A stretch of 64,000 bases of DNA, from assembly GCF_900497805.2 (NCBI RefSeq), contig NW_020954557.1, forward strand, positions 34,510,324 to 34,574,323. Direction: 5' to 3'. Below, one piece after another: positions 22,128-32,098 of the stretch (position 1 is the first letter of the stretch; every line of letters begins with the position of its first letter). The position numbers and the translations under genes were made by a program. This stretch comes from Vombatus ursinus (lineage: Eukaryota > Chordata > Mammalia > Diprotodontia > Vombatidae). The notes beneath the pieces are model-generated. The model was not told where the DNA came from. It did no database searches and was given only the letters and a program-made list of their open reading frames with translations.

Positions 22128-22650
22128 TATTGACAAGAAGCTCACATGCTAACATATATTGTTTCCTTTACTCCTTTGCAGGATAGAGGTGAGCAGAAGT
22201 CTTCTTAGTTTAAAGACTGGTACCTTTGGTGTGCTTGCCATTGGCCTATCATCTTTCAAGCCTAAGTAGGCTTTGACCTCTAAGTCAGCAGCCATGAAAC
22301 TAAGTGAAAAGATATTCCCATTCACCTGAATTAACTGTTATCTGTTTCACTGGAGGGCAATGATCCTATATGACTAGCCTGTCTAGTCATATGTAGCCTG
22401 TCTGTGTCAGAGATGGGACTTGAACATCACAGTTAAATAATCTTTGTGAGATAGCATGGTGTATCACATATAGTGTTATACTTGCCCATGAAGGCCTGTG
22501 TTCAAGTCCCATCTCTGACAGGTACAAATTGTCCTGGGGCAAGCACCTTAAAGGAACTTGTTCTTAGACTAAGAAGAATTCTTCTCACTTCTACTCTGCC
22601 AGGTAGGAAAGGAAGAAAGACATATTAGCATGTAAGTTCCTTGTGAATAG
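22128..22650. repeat. Large imperfect inverted repeat
   Basis: Left outer arm 22128-22240 pairs with right outer arm 22538-22650; by eye roughly 70% or better. Shared landmarks: 'acatgctaa', 'tttcctttact/cct', 'cttcttagt', and 'gtgcttgcc'. An inner pair is perfect over 22 bases at 22405-22426 and 22499-22520. The left arm carries about 160 extra bases (22241-22396), including a perfect 10-bp hairpin at 22368-22392. The arms look like two head-to-head copies of a tRNA-SINE plus L2-end unit. Confidence 0.85.
22440..22600 (+). mobile_element. tRNA-headed SINE, MIR/THER1-like (right arm)
   Basis: 'gatagcatggtgtatcacat', 'gttcaagtcccatctctgac' and 'ctggggcaagcacctta' give a tRNA-like head with box B. 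The sister copy lies at about 22235-22430 on the - strand. Confidence 0.6.
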
Positions 22651-22746
22651 AGATTATTTCATTCTTTGTCTTTTTATCCTCATCACCTAGCATAGTGCCC
22701 AGCACTTAGTAGGAGTTTGAAAAATACTTTTTGTCTGATTGATTGA
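22625..22746 (+). mobile_element. L2 3' terminus
   Basis: 'gcatgtaagttccttgtgaa', 'cctagcatagtgcccagcac' and a 'ctgattgattgaa' tail. Confidence 0.88.
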
Positions 22747-22959
22747 AAAGGAGAACTTTCTTGCTAGAATAGATGGAAGACAAAATACATAGTTTTCTGT
22801 GGCTTTTGATTTCCTATGCCTATCCCTTCTAACCTCCTAGAGCCCTTACTCTACCTTGTAGGATGAGTAAAGCCCCTGGAAAAGAAAGGATAGAAGGCTT
22901 TCTGATGTGTGGACATGACAGCTGAGATAACAGATGGTGCTGCAGGGATGGAGTAAAGG

Positions 22960-23132
22960 GCAGGTAACACAATACAGAGACTCTGATTCTTCTCAGCTAT
23001 AAAAGGGAGATGGCAATAGCACTTATCTCAGGGTTGCTGAAAGATCCAATGAGATTATATGATCAAAAGCCCTTTGCCAAAGCTCTTTGTAAATGTGAGC
23101 TATTATTATTGTTATTATTATTAATTTCCTTT
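22960..23132 (+). mobile_element. MIR-family SINE
   Basis: 'ctataaaagggagatggcaa', 'tctcagggttgctgaaagat', 'gctctttgtaaatgtgagct' and a terminal TTA repeat. The 3' half is intact. Confidence 0.82.
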
Positions 23133-23214
23133 CAAGTGTGTTGTGAATTTTTGCTATATTTTACATAGTAACTTTTGATACTCAAATATGTATGATTGCC
23201 ATTATGTACCTTAT

Positions 23215-23515
23215 TGTTAAATGGCATTGCTCATGTCTCCCCTATGTCCAAAAAGACCTTTCTTTGTACTTGCTAGTCCTTGTCTTGCTTCTTCTCTCCC
23301 CTCTACCTTTCAAATTCTATAAGATAGTGATCTATAACATCTATCTCTATTTCCTCATGACCCTCTCCACCTGAAATCCTGTCTAATCTGTCCTCTATCA
23401 CCATCATTCTATTAAAATTGTTCTTTCCATGGCCATGACTTGCTTAATTGACAAAACCAGTGGTTTTCTGTAACTATTATCCTCCCTTATCTGTGTTCAG
23501 TATTTGATGCTATTA
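23215..23515 (+). mobile_element. L2 LINE, RT-region fragment
   Basis: 'attctattaaaattgttctt', 'atgacttgcttaattgac' and 'cagtatttgatgctatt' follow the L2 segment encoding NDLLIAKSSG and AAFDT. Confidence 0.65.
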
Positions 23516-23517
23516 GA

Positions 23518-23765
23518 AAGATTATCGTTCTTAGGATCTGAGATCTGGGTTCCAAATATAGTTCTGATACTGAATAAATAAAAGATCTTGGACCAATTAT
23601 TTCCCCTTTTTTAGTCTCAGTCTTCTCATCTCTAAAATGGAGATAATAATATTACCTACCGCACAGGGTCGTTGTGAGTATCTGCTGTGATCCTGTGTGC
23701 AAAATCCTTTGCAAACCTTAAAGTTCTATACAGATTTGAACCACACTACCACCACCACTACTACC
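23518..23765 (+). mobile_element. MIR-family SINE with (ACC)n end
   Basis: 'cagtcttctcatctctaaaa', 'gcacagggtcgttgtgagta' and 'gcaaaccttaaagttctata' give core and 3' end. An ACC/ACT triplet run follows at 23744-23765. Confidence 0.82.
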
Positions 23766-23815
23766 ATGTTTGAAATAAAGTGCTTTGTAAATATATATTC
23801 ATGAACTATGCAATG

Positions 23816-23940
23816 GAATAAAATAGCATTTATTAAATGCTCACTCTATTTAAAGCACTGAGCCAAGCTCTGAGAATGCAAAGAGAAAATTAAGACAGTC
23901 CTTGCTCTCAAACAGCTCATATTCCATTTAGGGGGAACTC
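23816..23940 (-). mobile_element. L2 3' end
   Basis: 'agcatttattaaatgctcac', 'gagccaagctctgagaatgc' and 'acagctcatattccattt'. Confidence 0.85.
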
Positions 23941-24189
23941 CCCTACATATAGAATAGTTCGGCTACAGAGCAGACCAAAAGGCCTGGCAGTCCTTAAAAA
24001 GCAGTGGCAGGGCAAATGGTGAGGACCATGTATATTGACTGTGCACTGTTAGTAAGGTGTGATTATTGTGGAACATGAGCATACAAGGTCCAGAGTAGGG
24101 ATTTGCTATTCTTTTGGGCATTGCCTTCCAGCACCTGATGGTAGGGCATCACCATATAAACGTTAGCTGTTATTGACCACCCCTCTCCC
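23941..24189. other. Unclassified stretch
   Basis: No recognised repeat or coding signal. Confidence 0.45.
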
Positions 24190-24707
24190 TTTTGATACAT
24201 TTTCCTCCTTTGGATTCCATAGCACTTCCCTGCTCTCATTCTCTATCTGCTGCTGTGACAATTCAATCTATGCTGTCCCTTTTGCTGATTTCTTCTCCTA
24301 CTGATGCCTCCAGGGTGTGGATATCTCCTAATGCTCTGTCCTCTGCTTTTTTCTCTTTTCTCCCACCCTTGGAAATATCACTTCAGTTATCATCTCCATG
24401 TGGACAACTCTAAAATCTAGATCCATCCATGCCCTCTCTCATAAATTCTGATTCATATTTCCATCTGCCCAATAGAGATCTCTGAATATCTTGGGTACAT
24501 TAAACTCATTATGTCAAAAACTGGGTTGATGTTCCCCTCAAAATCTGCTCCTTGCTCAGAGCTTTCATGTCTCTAACGCTGGCATCATCAGTTTCTTGGT
24601 CATGTGGGCTCAAAACTTAGATGTCATTGTTGATTTCTTCCTCTCCCCACTCCACAATTCCCATCAGTTGTCAAGTTACCTAAATTTTACTTCCCCAATA
24701 TCTCTCA
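24190..24707 (+). mobile_element. L2 LINE, 3' coding part (upstream of SINE)
   Basis: 'cttcagttatcatctccatg', 'atctctgaatatcttgggta', 'cattatgtcaaaaactggg' and 'ttagatgtcattgttgattt' follow L2 ORF2 after the RT domain. Broken frames throughout. Continues after the SINE. Confidence 0.85.
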
Positions 24708-24958
24708 GGGGCAGAGAGGTAGTGCAGTGGATAGAGCACCAGCCCTGGAGTCAAGACGACCTGAGTTCAAATCTGATATCAGACACTTACTAGCTGTGTG
24801 ACCCTGGGCAAGCTTGCTGTGTGGACCCTGTTTGCCTCAGTTTCCTCATCTATGAAACCAGCTGGAGAAGGGAATGGTAAAGCACTACAGTATCTTTGCC
24901 AAGAAAACCCCAAATTGGGTCACAAAGAGTCAGACGCTACTGAAAAATCTAAACAACA
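24708..24958 (+). mobile_element. MAR1-type CORE-SINE with Bov-B/RTE tail in L2
   Basis: Head 'ggggcagagaggtagtgcag', box-B region 'gagttcaaatctga', CORE 'tgcctcagtttcctcatct', tail 'gtatctttgccaagaaaacc'. An imperfect TSD 'ccaatatctctca' / 'ccaatacatctca' flanks it (24695-24707 and 24959-24971). Confidence 0.95.
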
Positions 24959-25628
24959 CCAATACATCTCACATATGTCCTTGCTTTTTCATTTTCATTA
25001 TTTCCGCTCCATTTCAGTTCTTCATTTTCTCTCACCGGCACTATTATAATGGCCTCTTAACTGATCCTCCTACTTTTGGTCTCTCTCCTCTTCAATCTAT
25101 CCTTCACAAATCTGTTACATTAACTTCTTAATGAATAGTCTGACCATGGCATTCTCATGCACAAAAACCTTCAGTACCTCTGCATTTTCCAGTAAACATA
25201 ACATACAATTCTTTGTATGACATTCCAGACCTTCCACAATCTAGATCTGACCCACTTTTCTAGCCTTCTTTGTACACCTCTGGCTATAGACAAACTAGAC
25301 TTCTTGTTACTATTTAATCTTGTCTGACCTTTCCTAACAGCATCTCTGCCGTTAAATTTTTTTTCTACTTTTTGAAGTCTAGCTCTTTCACTCTCTCTGT
25401 TTGCATTCTCAAATCTTGTAATGCTACTGTTTTAAATCCATATATATATATACATAATAATATATATATATAATCATTATAACTTCTGTTGTAATTATTT
25501 GTGTATATGGCTCTTCTCTCTACTAAACTATAATCTCTTTAAAGCCATAGACTGTAGGTTTAAAAAAGTATGCATGGCTAAATATATAGCAGGCACTTTG
25601 TAAACATTTGTTGAATTACTGAATTGAA
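24959..25628 (+). mobile_element. L2 LINE, 3' end (downstream of SINE)
   Basis: Resumes directly after the SINE: 'actattataatggcctctta', 'tgaccatggcattctcatgc', 'ccttccacaatctagatctg' and the terminal 'taaacatttgttgaattac'. A TATA tract lies at 25440-25473. Confidence 0.87.
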
Positions 25629-26850
25629 TTGTTTTGTTCCTACTTTTTATATATGTATAAGGTTGAGGGAGTCCACAGACTTCTCAGCTGAATCACTGAA
25701 TCATCTCCATCTCAATGTTACTAAAATAAGCTATATATCCTGAAAATTTTATCAGATAAGAATCACTATTTGATGGAAATATGGAATTAATAAAGGTATA
25801 AAGTAGATATAAACAATTCCTAGACACCTCTATTGAGTCAGTCAATCAAAAGGTGTAAACTGGGTACAAACAAGTTCTTATTCTGTTTGGAAGGAGAGAA
25901 ATTCTTTAAGTCACTGTATGAAATAAGATGCTACACAGGAAGCATATTGGTATTGGTTGAAGAGAATTAGTCACATGCTGTGGGGCTTAGATAAAAACAG
26001 AAAAGTAGTATAGAATTGGGGATTAACATACAAGGCTGGCCTAGTGCTGGAACAGTTTCATCCAGGCTATTGAGAGGGAATTGCTGGTTCTAGGAGAAAG
26101 GAGACTTTGTCTTCTCCCCAACCCTGACCAAAGAAGACTTTACAAACTTTGAAAAGTCAGAAGATAAGGAACCTTCTATCAGTAACAGTAAGAATGTCCC
26201 TGGAACAACAGTGACTGACGGTAGCATCTATATTTGGAATTGAGGACAAACTTGACAGGTGGGCAGAAATGCAGCTTCAGTACTCTACAAGGGTTCTAAC
26301 CTTTGCAGGGAACTCCATACAACTCAGGGGAACTCCATGGTGATTCTATAAAAGGAGAAATAAATTTCCACTCAACCCGGAGGTTTGCCACATGGCCTTT
26401 CTAAGTATGAGATCACTTCTTTGTCAAGTCAACAAACATTTTTTGGACTCTATGTACTTGTGGGAAAGTGAGTCCCAGGGTTTTAGAATGATTATGTTGT
26501 TCTTGCCACACCTTCCTTGTAAATATCTCTTTGTAAAAGCTAATTAATGTTAATTGGTTAACTGCTATCAGGATGATATCACCTGATTTTACAAAACACA
26601 CCAGTAGGGGCTTGTGAGCCACAGTATTAAAATCTGCAATGCTTTATGGTTGCTGCTAGAACGCTGATAGGAGAAATGGTAACCACCCTTCGGGGACCCA
26701 AAACTTGCTAGCTAAGTGCAGATTGGAAGAGTAATCCCAGAGCCTACACTACATATGCATCTACTATTGTCTCCTCCTCCCCCCAGAAAAAGTTTATTTT
26801 GAACAAGGAGTCTCTATGTACGTCTAGAAACATTGAATTAAGTAATTCAG
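25629..26850. other. Unclassified stretch (1.2 kb)
   Basis: No repeat or coding match recognised. Composition is balanced and non-repetitive. Confidence 0.5.
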
Positions 26851-26854
26851 CAGC

Positions 26855-27052
26855 ATGGTGGAGGCAGCTGGGTGCTGGAATGTTGGAGTTGAAGGCAGAG
26901 GAACTCAGTTTGAGCCTTGGCTCAAGCACCTGCGAGACTGTGGGAAGCCACATAAGCCCTCAGGGCTTTATTCCTTATCTGTAAAATGAGGAGGTTGTAC
27001 TTGAGGGCCCATAAGCTCCCTTCAGTTCTACATCTAGGATCCTATGAGTTCA
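26855..27052 (+). mobile_element. MIR3 SINE
   Basis: 'gcatggtggaggcagctggg', 'attccttatctgtaaaatga', 'ggttgtacttgagggcccat' and 'atctaggatcctatgag' span the whole element. Confidence 0.82.
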
Positions 27053-27375
27053 CAATACTCCTTTGAATGTTCTGGCTTTTCCTTTTGCTACATGTGTTGC
27101 AGTGTAATTCCATCAAATACCTAAGTTTGGTTTTATAGTAATCAGTTCCAGGAAACAGAGCTGCCATTCATCTCTGCACACATGTGGCATGGCTCCCAAA
27201 ATAGCTGAATGACATCTGAATTTTAGTGTGCCAGTCAGATGTTGCAGTCCTTCCCCAACATGTTTGCCTCATGCCATCTCCGCTGAACTAGGTCAGCCAT
27301 TTTTTGTTAATCTCTCCTGCATTCTTTAATTCCCAGTCTCAAGGTTAAGGGCAATGCTGAGAGAAGGATAAAAAC
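27053..27375. other. Unclassified stretch
   Basis: Nothing recognised. Confidence 0.45.
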
Positions 27376-27377
27376 GA

Positions 27378-27455
27378 GATAACAGATGTAAAAGAGCTCT
27401 TGGAAAAGGTAAAGGCACAATATAAATGTAGGATTTTATTGTTATAAGTTGAAAC
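27378..27455 (+). mobile_element. MIR-family 3' fragment
   Basis: 'gagataacagatgtaaaaga' and 'cacaatataaatgtaggatt' match the MIR 3' end. Confidence 0.6.
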
Positions 27456-28078
27456 CTGCCGCCTTGCTTTGTACTTGCATCACCAGGGCCAGTGTTATTG
27501 GAATGAGCCACCATGGTCACCACCACGTTTGAGAAGGGGTCATTGCAGAGATGTGAGAAGAAAGGTCCATTTGGAAATCCAGCAGTGGAGGAAAAAGTAG
27601 GTGAAGAAAGACGAAAAGAGGGAGAAAGAGCCAATGGTTCATACCGCTTTCACTCCTAGCAGTGTGCCTTCTCTTCTTAAGTTGCATACCTGAGACAAGA
27701 ACACTAAAGTTTGCAGGAAGGCCAGAGGTAGAGCACCCAGGGCTACACAAAGCTTTAGCATTTTTTTTTTTTCTGAATCAAAGATGTGGATACAAAACAT
27801 ACAGAGTTCTTTGTTCCCTGAAGTATTTATACTCTCGTAGTTTTGTCCTCATTTTTCCCCTAACTATACCAGGGAATTGGAGAGAAGGATGTTCCCTGGT
27901 ATCAGTTTGCTTATGTTATATTTTGTTTAGGGCTTGGCAAAGAAATGATTTCCCTCATTCCTACTTGGTGTCTAAGTCTGACCACACTTGAAGGCTGTTG
28001 GGATAGCAGCCTCGTATATCTCTCTACCACTTAGCTGGTCTCTAATTCTCTGCTTTTCGCCTCTACTTTCCTGACCTA
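27456..28078. other. Unclassified stretch
   Basis: About 620 bases without repeat signal. Both strands carry about 100-codon frames (27326-27634 -, 27662-27991 +) but neither shows a domain, and their composition is like the surroundings. Confidence 0.5.
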
Positions 28079-28243
28079 GGCAAGGACATCCTCTTGAATC
28101 CTATTATGCTCAAGCTTGTTAGACTAAAATTGGAATGTTGTGTCCAGTTCTAGGCACCACCTTCAATCTAGCGAGTATATTGATAAGCTGGAGAGGCATA
28201 CAGAAGATGATGATTAGTGAAAGGGCTTTGAGATCATGCCATA
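28079..28243 (+). mobile_element. L3/CR1 LINE fragment
   Basis: 'aatgttgtgtccagttctag', 'gataagctggagaggcatac' and 'gatcatgccatatgagaatc' match the CR1/L3 3' coding end (E-CVQFWAP and L-RVQRR segments). Confidence 0.7.
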
Positions 28244-28585
28244 TGAGAATCAATCAACACACATTTTTTAAGCACCTACTATGTATGAGGCACTGGGGTT
28301 ACAAAAGCAAAAGTGAACCAATACTGGTATGTAAGCAGTTTTCATTATTACAGGGAGAAAACTTACACACATATGGGTATTTATGAGATATATACAAGTT
28401 TTAAAAGGCAGGAGTCAGGCCTCTGATGGCTGGGGAATTGGGAAAGATGTCATGTAGAAGGGAATACTTTTTCTAAGTCTAAAAGGGGACTGGGGATTCT
28501 AAGAGATATAGGTAAGGAAGCAGTGCATTCCAGGCATGGTGGGGATGAAGGAGGTGGAGAGAAGTAGGTGAGCAGCAGAAAGGAA
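28244..28585 (-). mobile_element. L2 3' region
   Basis: 'aagcacctactatgtatgag', 'ggaattgggaaagatgtcat' and 'cagtgcattccaggcatggt' are reverse L2 landmarks. It interrupts the L3/CR1 copy at 28243. Confidence 0.82.
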
Positions 28586-28597
28586 GGAAGGGGAAGG

Positions 28598-28845
28598 GGA
28601 CAAGCATTTATCTATTAAGTGCTTCTTACTGCATGTCAGATACCGAGCTAAGTGCTTCACACATATTATCTCATCTGATCCTCACAAAAACCCTGGGAGA
28701 TAGGGGTGGTAATTTCCCCCCTACATTTGAGGAAACTGAGGCAGAGTTTAAGAAACTTGTCCAGGTTCACACAGTTTGTAAGAAAGACTCAGGTCTTTTC
28801 CACTCCAGGTCCAGCACTCTATCTACTGTGCTACCATCATGGTTA
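28598..28845 (-). mobile_element. MIR-family SINE
   Basis: 'gctaagtgcttcacacatat', 'ttgaggaaactgaggcagag', 'caggttcacacagtttgtaa' and 'actctatctactgtgctacc' give a complete reverse copy. Confidence 0.9.
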
Positions 28846-28914
28846 GACAATTGTTTTTTTCTAAAAAAATTAACAGTTTTATGGACTTTCAGTATAATAT
28901 GAGTCAGAAGTAGA

Positions 28915-29036
28915 ATATGTCAACCAAAAATGCTAATGCAATCTTGGATTGACTTAGAAGAAGGCTTGCTTCTAGAAATAAGAAGGTGATAGTCCCACTG
29001 TACTCTGACATAGTCAGACCACATCTCTTAGTTCGA
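28915..29036 (+). mobile_element. L3/CR1 LINE fragment
   Basis: 'aatgctaatgcaatcttgga', 'gatagtcccactgtactctg' and 'agtcagaccacatctctta'. It overlaps the 28079 copy at the VRPH segment, so it is a second copy. Confidence 0.7.
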
Positions 29037-29350
29037 TAAACCTTTATTAAGCACCTACTATGTTCCAGGCATTATGCTAAGTGATAGGGAAACAAAAAGA
29101 GGCAAAAGACCTCCCCTGCCCTCATGGAGTTCATAATCTAATAGGAGATACAACAAGCAAACAAATGTGTATAAACCAGCTACATATCCTATCAACAATC
29201 TAAACGGGGAATAATTAAGAGAACGAAAGTACTAGAATTAAGGGGCATTGGGAAAGGCTTCCTGTAGAAGATGAGATTTTACTTGGGACTTAAAGGAAGT
29301 CAATAAGAGGAGAGAGACCATTCTAGGCATGGGGAACAGTTAGAAAAAAA
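29037..29350 (-). mobile_element. L2 3' region
   Basis: 'aagcacctactatgttccag', 'catggagttcataatctaat' and 'gggaaaggcttcctgtagaa'. Sits directly against the L3/CR1 piece. Confidence 0.87.
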
Positions 29351-29693
29351 GAGTTAAAGGCTTATCATATGCTGGGCACTGTGCTGAATTTTGGGAATAC
29401 AAAGAAAAAGAAAAAAACAGTCCCTGCCCTCAGTGGCCTTATATTCTAATGAAGAAGACAAACATAGTACATAAATCCATGAGTAAAAGATACAGAGTAG
29501 AAAGAAAGCAGCTTTAGGGGAGAAAATACTATTAGCTGGGAGACTGGGAAAGACCTCCTGCAGAAGGAGATACTTGAGCTAAGTCCCAAAAGATTCTAAG
29601 AGGTGGATGTGAGAAAAGAGAATGTCACAGGCATGGGACAAAGCCAGTGCAAAGACAGAGATGGGAAGGAGAATAGAAAGTGCAGAGGTGCTA
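29351..29693 (-). mobile_element. L2 3' region (second copy)
   Basis: The tail-proximal segment starts again: 'gctgggcactgtgctgaatt', 'agtccctgccctcagtggcc', 'aagacctcctgcagaaggag'. It continues at 30118 after an interruption. Confidence 0.87.
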
Positions 29694-29790
29694 TGATATC
29701 AAATGAGATAATGGATGTAAAGCACCTTAAAGCCCTGTATAAATGCCAGTTACTAGTGTTGCTGTTGCTGCTGTTATTGTTGTTGTTACC
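29694..29790 (+). mobile_element. MIR-family 3' fragment
   Basis: 'gagataatggatgtaaagca', 'gccctgtataaatgccagtt' and a TTG triplet tail. Confidence 0.65.
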
Positions 29791-30117
29791 CTACAGTCAC
29801 CAGGAATCCAGCCTAGAGACGACTTCTTTCCTTGAGCCTTCTACTCTTCTCCTGCTGATATCAAACAATGTTTGTGGAGCAGAATCGGAGTGTGCTAGGA
29901 AGTATGTAGCAACAGGCTCTGTGGGGAAAAAAAAATGCATCATACACACTTTATGTTTAATCTGTGTTATTAACACTTTGTAAGTCTAGAGAAGCAACCA
30001 AAACAATAAATTAAGCCCTGATTTGTAGCTATTACTGATTTCTGAGGTGTAAATTTTCTCACTAAAAATTTTAAAATCCACCAGGTTGTGCTTGTTCCAG
30101 CACTTTCCTGATAATGT
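29791..30117. other. Unclassified stretch
   Basis: Nothing recognised. With 29694-29790 it separates two parts of one L2. Confidence 0.45.
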
Positions 30118-30455
30118 GTGAGGCCAGTGTGGCTAGAAGTAGGGTGGGTGGAGGAGAGTAATGAATAATAACCCAGGAAAGGTTGTGAAGGGCTTTTAAA
30201 GGCCAAATGAAAGTTTTGATTTTGTCCTAAAAGTGAAAGGGAATCATTGGAGTTTATTTGGAATTGGAGCAGCATGGCCAGACCTGTGTTTTAGGAGAAT
30301 TGCTTTAGCGTTTGAGAGGAAGATAGGTTGGAAGGGGAAGTGACTTGAGGCACAGAGGTCATTGAGAAGGGTATTTTAATATTCCAGGCAAGAGGTGATT
30401 GAGGGCCTGAACTGGAGAGAACGAGTTAAAAGAATTGAGGACGTTTAGGTTAAAG
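30118..30455 (-). mobile_element. L2 LINE, 3' coding part
   Basis: 'gttgtgaagggcttttaaag', 'gacctgtgttttaggagaat' and 'ttccaggcaagaggtgattg' continue the L2 of 29351-29693 toward its 5' side. Confidence 0.83.
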
Positions 30456-30504
30456 AGTTAGGCAGAGGTCAATACAGCTATCCTTGAATATTTGAAGACT
30501 TTTA

Positions 30505-30725
30505 CACATTGATGAAGAATAAAATAAACAGAACCAGGAGAACAATTTATATGATGTAATGAGAACACCATAAAGTTGAAGAGCTTTGAAAGCTGTTAAG
30601 AACTATGATTAATACAATGACCATCCATGATTTCAGAAGACCAGTAATGAAACATGCTATCTACCTGTTGACCCAGAGGTGATAGATTTTGGGCTCAGAA
30701 TGAGATACATGCTTACATACATGTA
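30505..30725 (+). mobile_element. L1 LINE 3' UTR, first part
   Basis: 'aaataaacagaaccaggaga', 'tacaatgaccatccatgatt', 'catgctatctacctgttgac' and 'cagaatgagatacatgctta'. The consensus continues after the insertion, at 31785. Confidence 0.82.
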
Positions 30726-30764
30726 CATATATAATATGTGCACACATCTATCTATCTATCTATT

Positions 30765-31712
30765 ATGCATATGTTCACAGATGATTGTGTACTCAATGCA
30801 GCCTCTGAGGCAGAGATGCAACATGAGAGAATATATTTCTATTCTCTACTGCCTGTGCTGATTTTGGCCTAGAAATTAACACCAAAAAAAACAGAGGTTC
30901 TCTACCAGCCAGCTCCACACCATCAATATATGGAACCATTGGTTACAACAAATAGAGAAATTTTGAATGTTGTGGATAAGTTCATTTACCTTGGCAGTAT
31001 ACTTTTCAAGGACGTATGAATTGCCAGAGGTAGCTCAGTGTTTAGGAAGCTCTGAGGGAAAGTATGGGACGGAAGAGGTATTAGGCTGCCTATCAAAATG
31101 AAGGTCTACAGAGCTGTTGTGCTGACCTCATTGTTGTATGCTGTGAAACCTGGATATTATGCCAGCACCATGCCAAGAAACTGAATCTCTTTCATTTAAA
31201 TTATCTTAGCAAGATCCTGAAGATCACCTGGCAAGATAAAGTACCAGACACTGAAGTCCTTTCTCGAGCTGAACTGCCAAGCACTCAAATTCTACTGCCG
31301 AGAGTTTGAATGGCAAATGAATGTTTGCCTAAAAGACTCACACAAGGAAAGCATTCACATGGAGGTCAGAAGAAGCAATGTAGGGACACTCTCAAGGTCT
31401 GTCTGAAGAACTTTGAAATTGATTATGAGACATGGGAGACACTGACACAGGATCATCCAGCATGGTATGCCTGCATCAAGGAGGATGCTGTGCTCTATGA
31501 GCAAAGCAGAATTGTGGTAGATCAAAAGAAACATGAGATATACAAATTTAGACATCTCTACTCCAAATGTTCTTATGAACTATCTGTGACCAACCTGTGG
31601 TATAGCCTTCTAAGTTCATATTGGTCTGATAAGACACATTTTACTTTGATCCCATCATAGGATGTCATTTTGGTCTTCTTTAAGCACAAAGGACAACAAC
31701 CAACCAACCAAT
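30765..31712 (+). mobile_element. RTE-like LINE, RT C-terminus and 3' end
   Basis: Read on the + strand: TDDCVLNAASEAEMQHE (the YADD box has become TDD), then LTPKKTEVLYQPAP, then DKFIYLGSILF. KVYRAVVLTSLLYA follows, and near the end KILKITWQDKVPDTEVLSR. A 116-codon frame at 31310-31660 gives MANECLPKRLTQGKHSHGGQ and later YETWETLTQDHPAW, matching the R-P--L-YGEL--GKRS-GGQKKR segment. The 3' end has 'gatgtcattttggtcttctt' and 'aaaggacaacaaccaac'. Stops and a shift before 31310 show it is dead. Clade placement (RTE-like) is inference. Confidence 0.75.
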
Positions 31713-31729
31713 GTGTGTATATAATATAT

Positions 31730-31731
<2 letters not shown>

Positions 31732-31774
<43 letters not shown>

Positions 31775-31780
31775 TGAGTG
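31732..31780. repeat. (TG)n microsatellite
   Basis: Follows the 3' end of the LINE and probably arose from its tail. Confidence 0.95.
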
Positions 31781-31784
31781 TATC

Positions 31785-31918
31785 CAGCCAATGAGGAGAT
31801 TTGTTTTGCTTGGCCTCTGCATATTTGTTGCAAGGGATCTGTTTTTCTTTTCTATTTATTTTAATGGGGTGAGGGAGTGGTAGGGAGAGAAAATAGATTT
31901 CTGTCAATTAAAAAAATA
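31785..31918 (+). mobile_element. L1 LINE 3' UTR, second part
   Basis: 'ccagccaatgaggagatttg', 'ctgcatatttgttgcaaggg' and 'agagaaaatagatttctgtc' with an A-rich end complete the L1 tail begun at 30505. Confidence 0.83.
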
Positions 31919-31921
31919 AAA

Positions 31922-32098
31922 ATAGTTGGCAGAGTGCTGCAGATGTAGGATGTTTCATGTACTTTCAGATGAGGTCACTGTTTTGTTAGTTTTGAGTAAT
32001 TGTTTTATTTTGTTATGAAAGACCTCTCAGAGTGAGGGTGAAATATAAATATTTGTAATGTAAAGCAAAATACATCAATAAAACTTTTTTAAAAACTG
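31922..32098 (+). mobile_element. L1-type LINE 3' UTR (another copy)
   Basis: 'ggcagagtgctgcagatgta', 'gatgaggtcactgttttgtt' and 'acatcaataaaacttttttt' match a different L1 3'-UTR end with its terminal A-rich run. Confidence 0.6.

Noticed and set aside
26459-26757. Possible solo LTR (starts 'tgtgggaaag', has 'gtattaaaatctgc', ends '...ctaca')
   Set aside because: No matching flanking duplication could be shown and no family was recognised. TG...CA ends are common by chance.
27326-27991. Frames of about 100 codons on both strands as candidate exons
   Set aside because: No domain, no convincing splice context and no codon bias that I can see. Length is within chance expectation over 64 kb.
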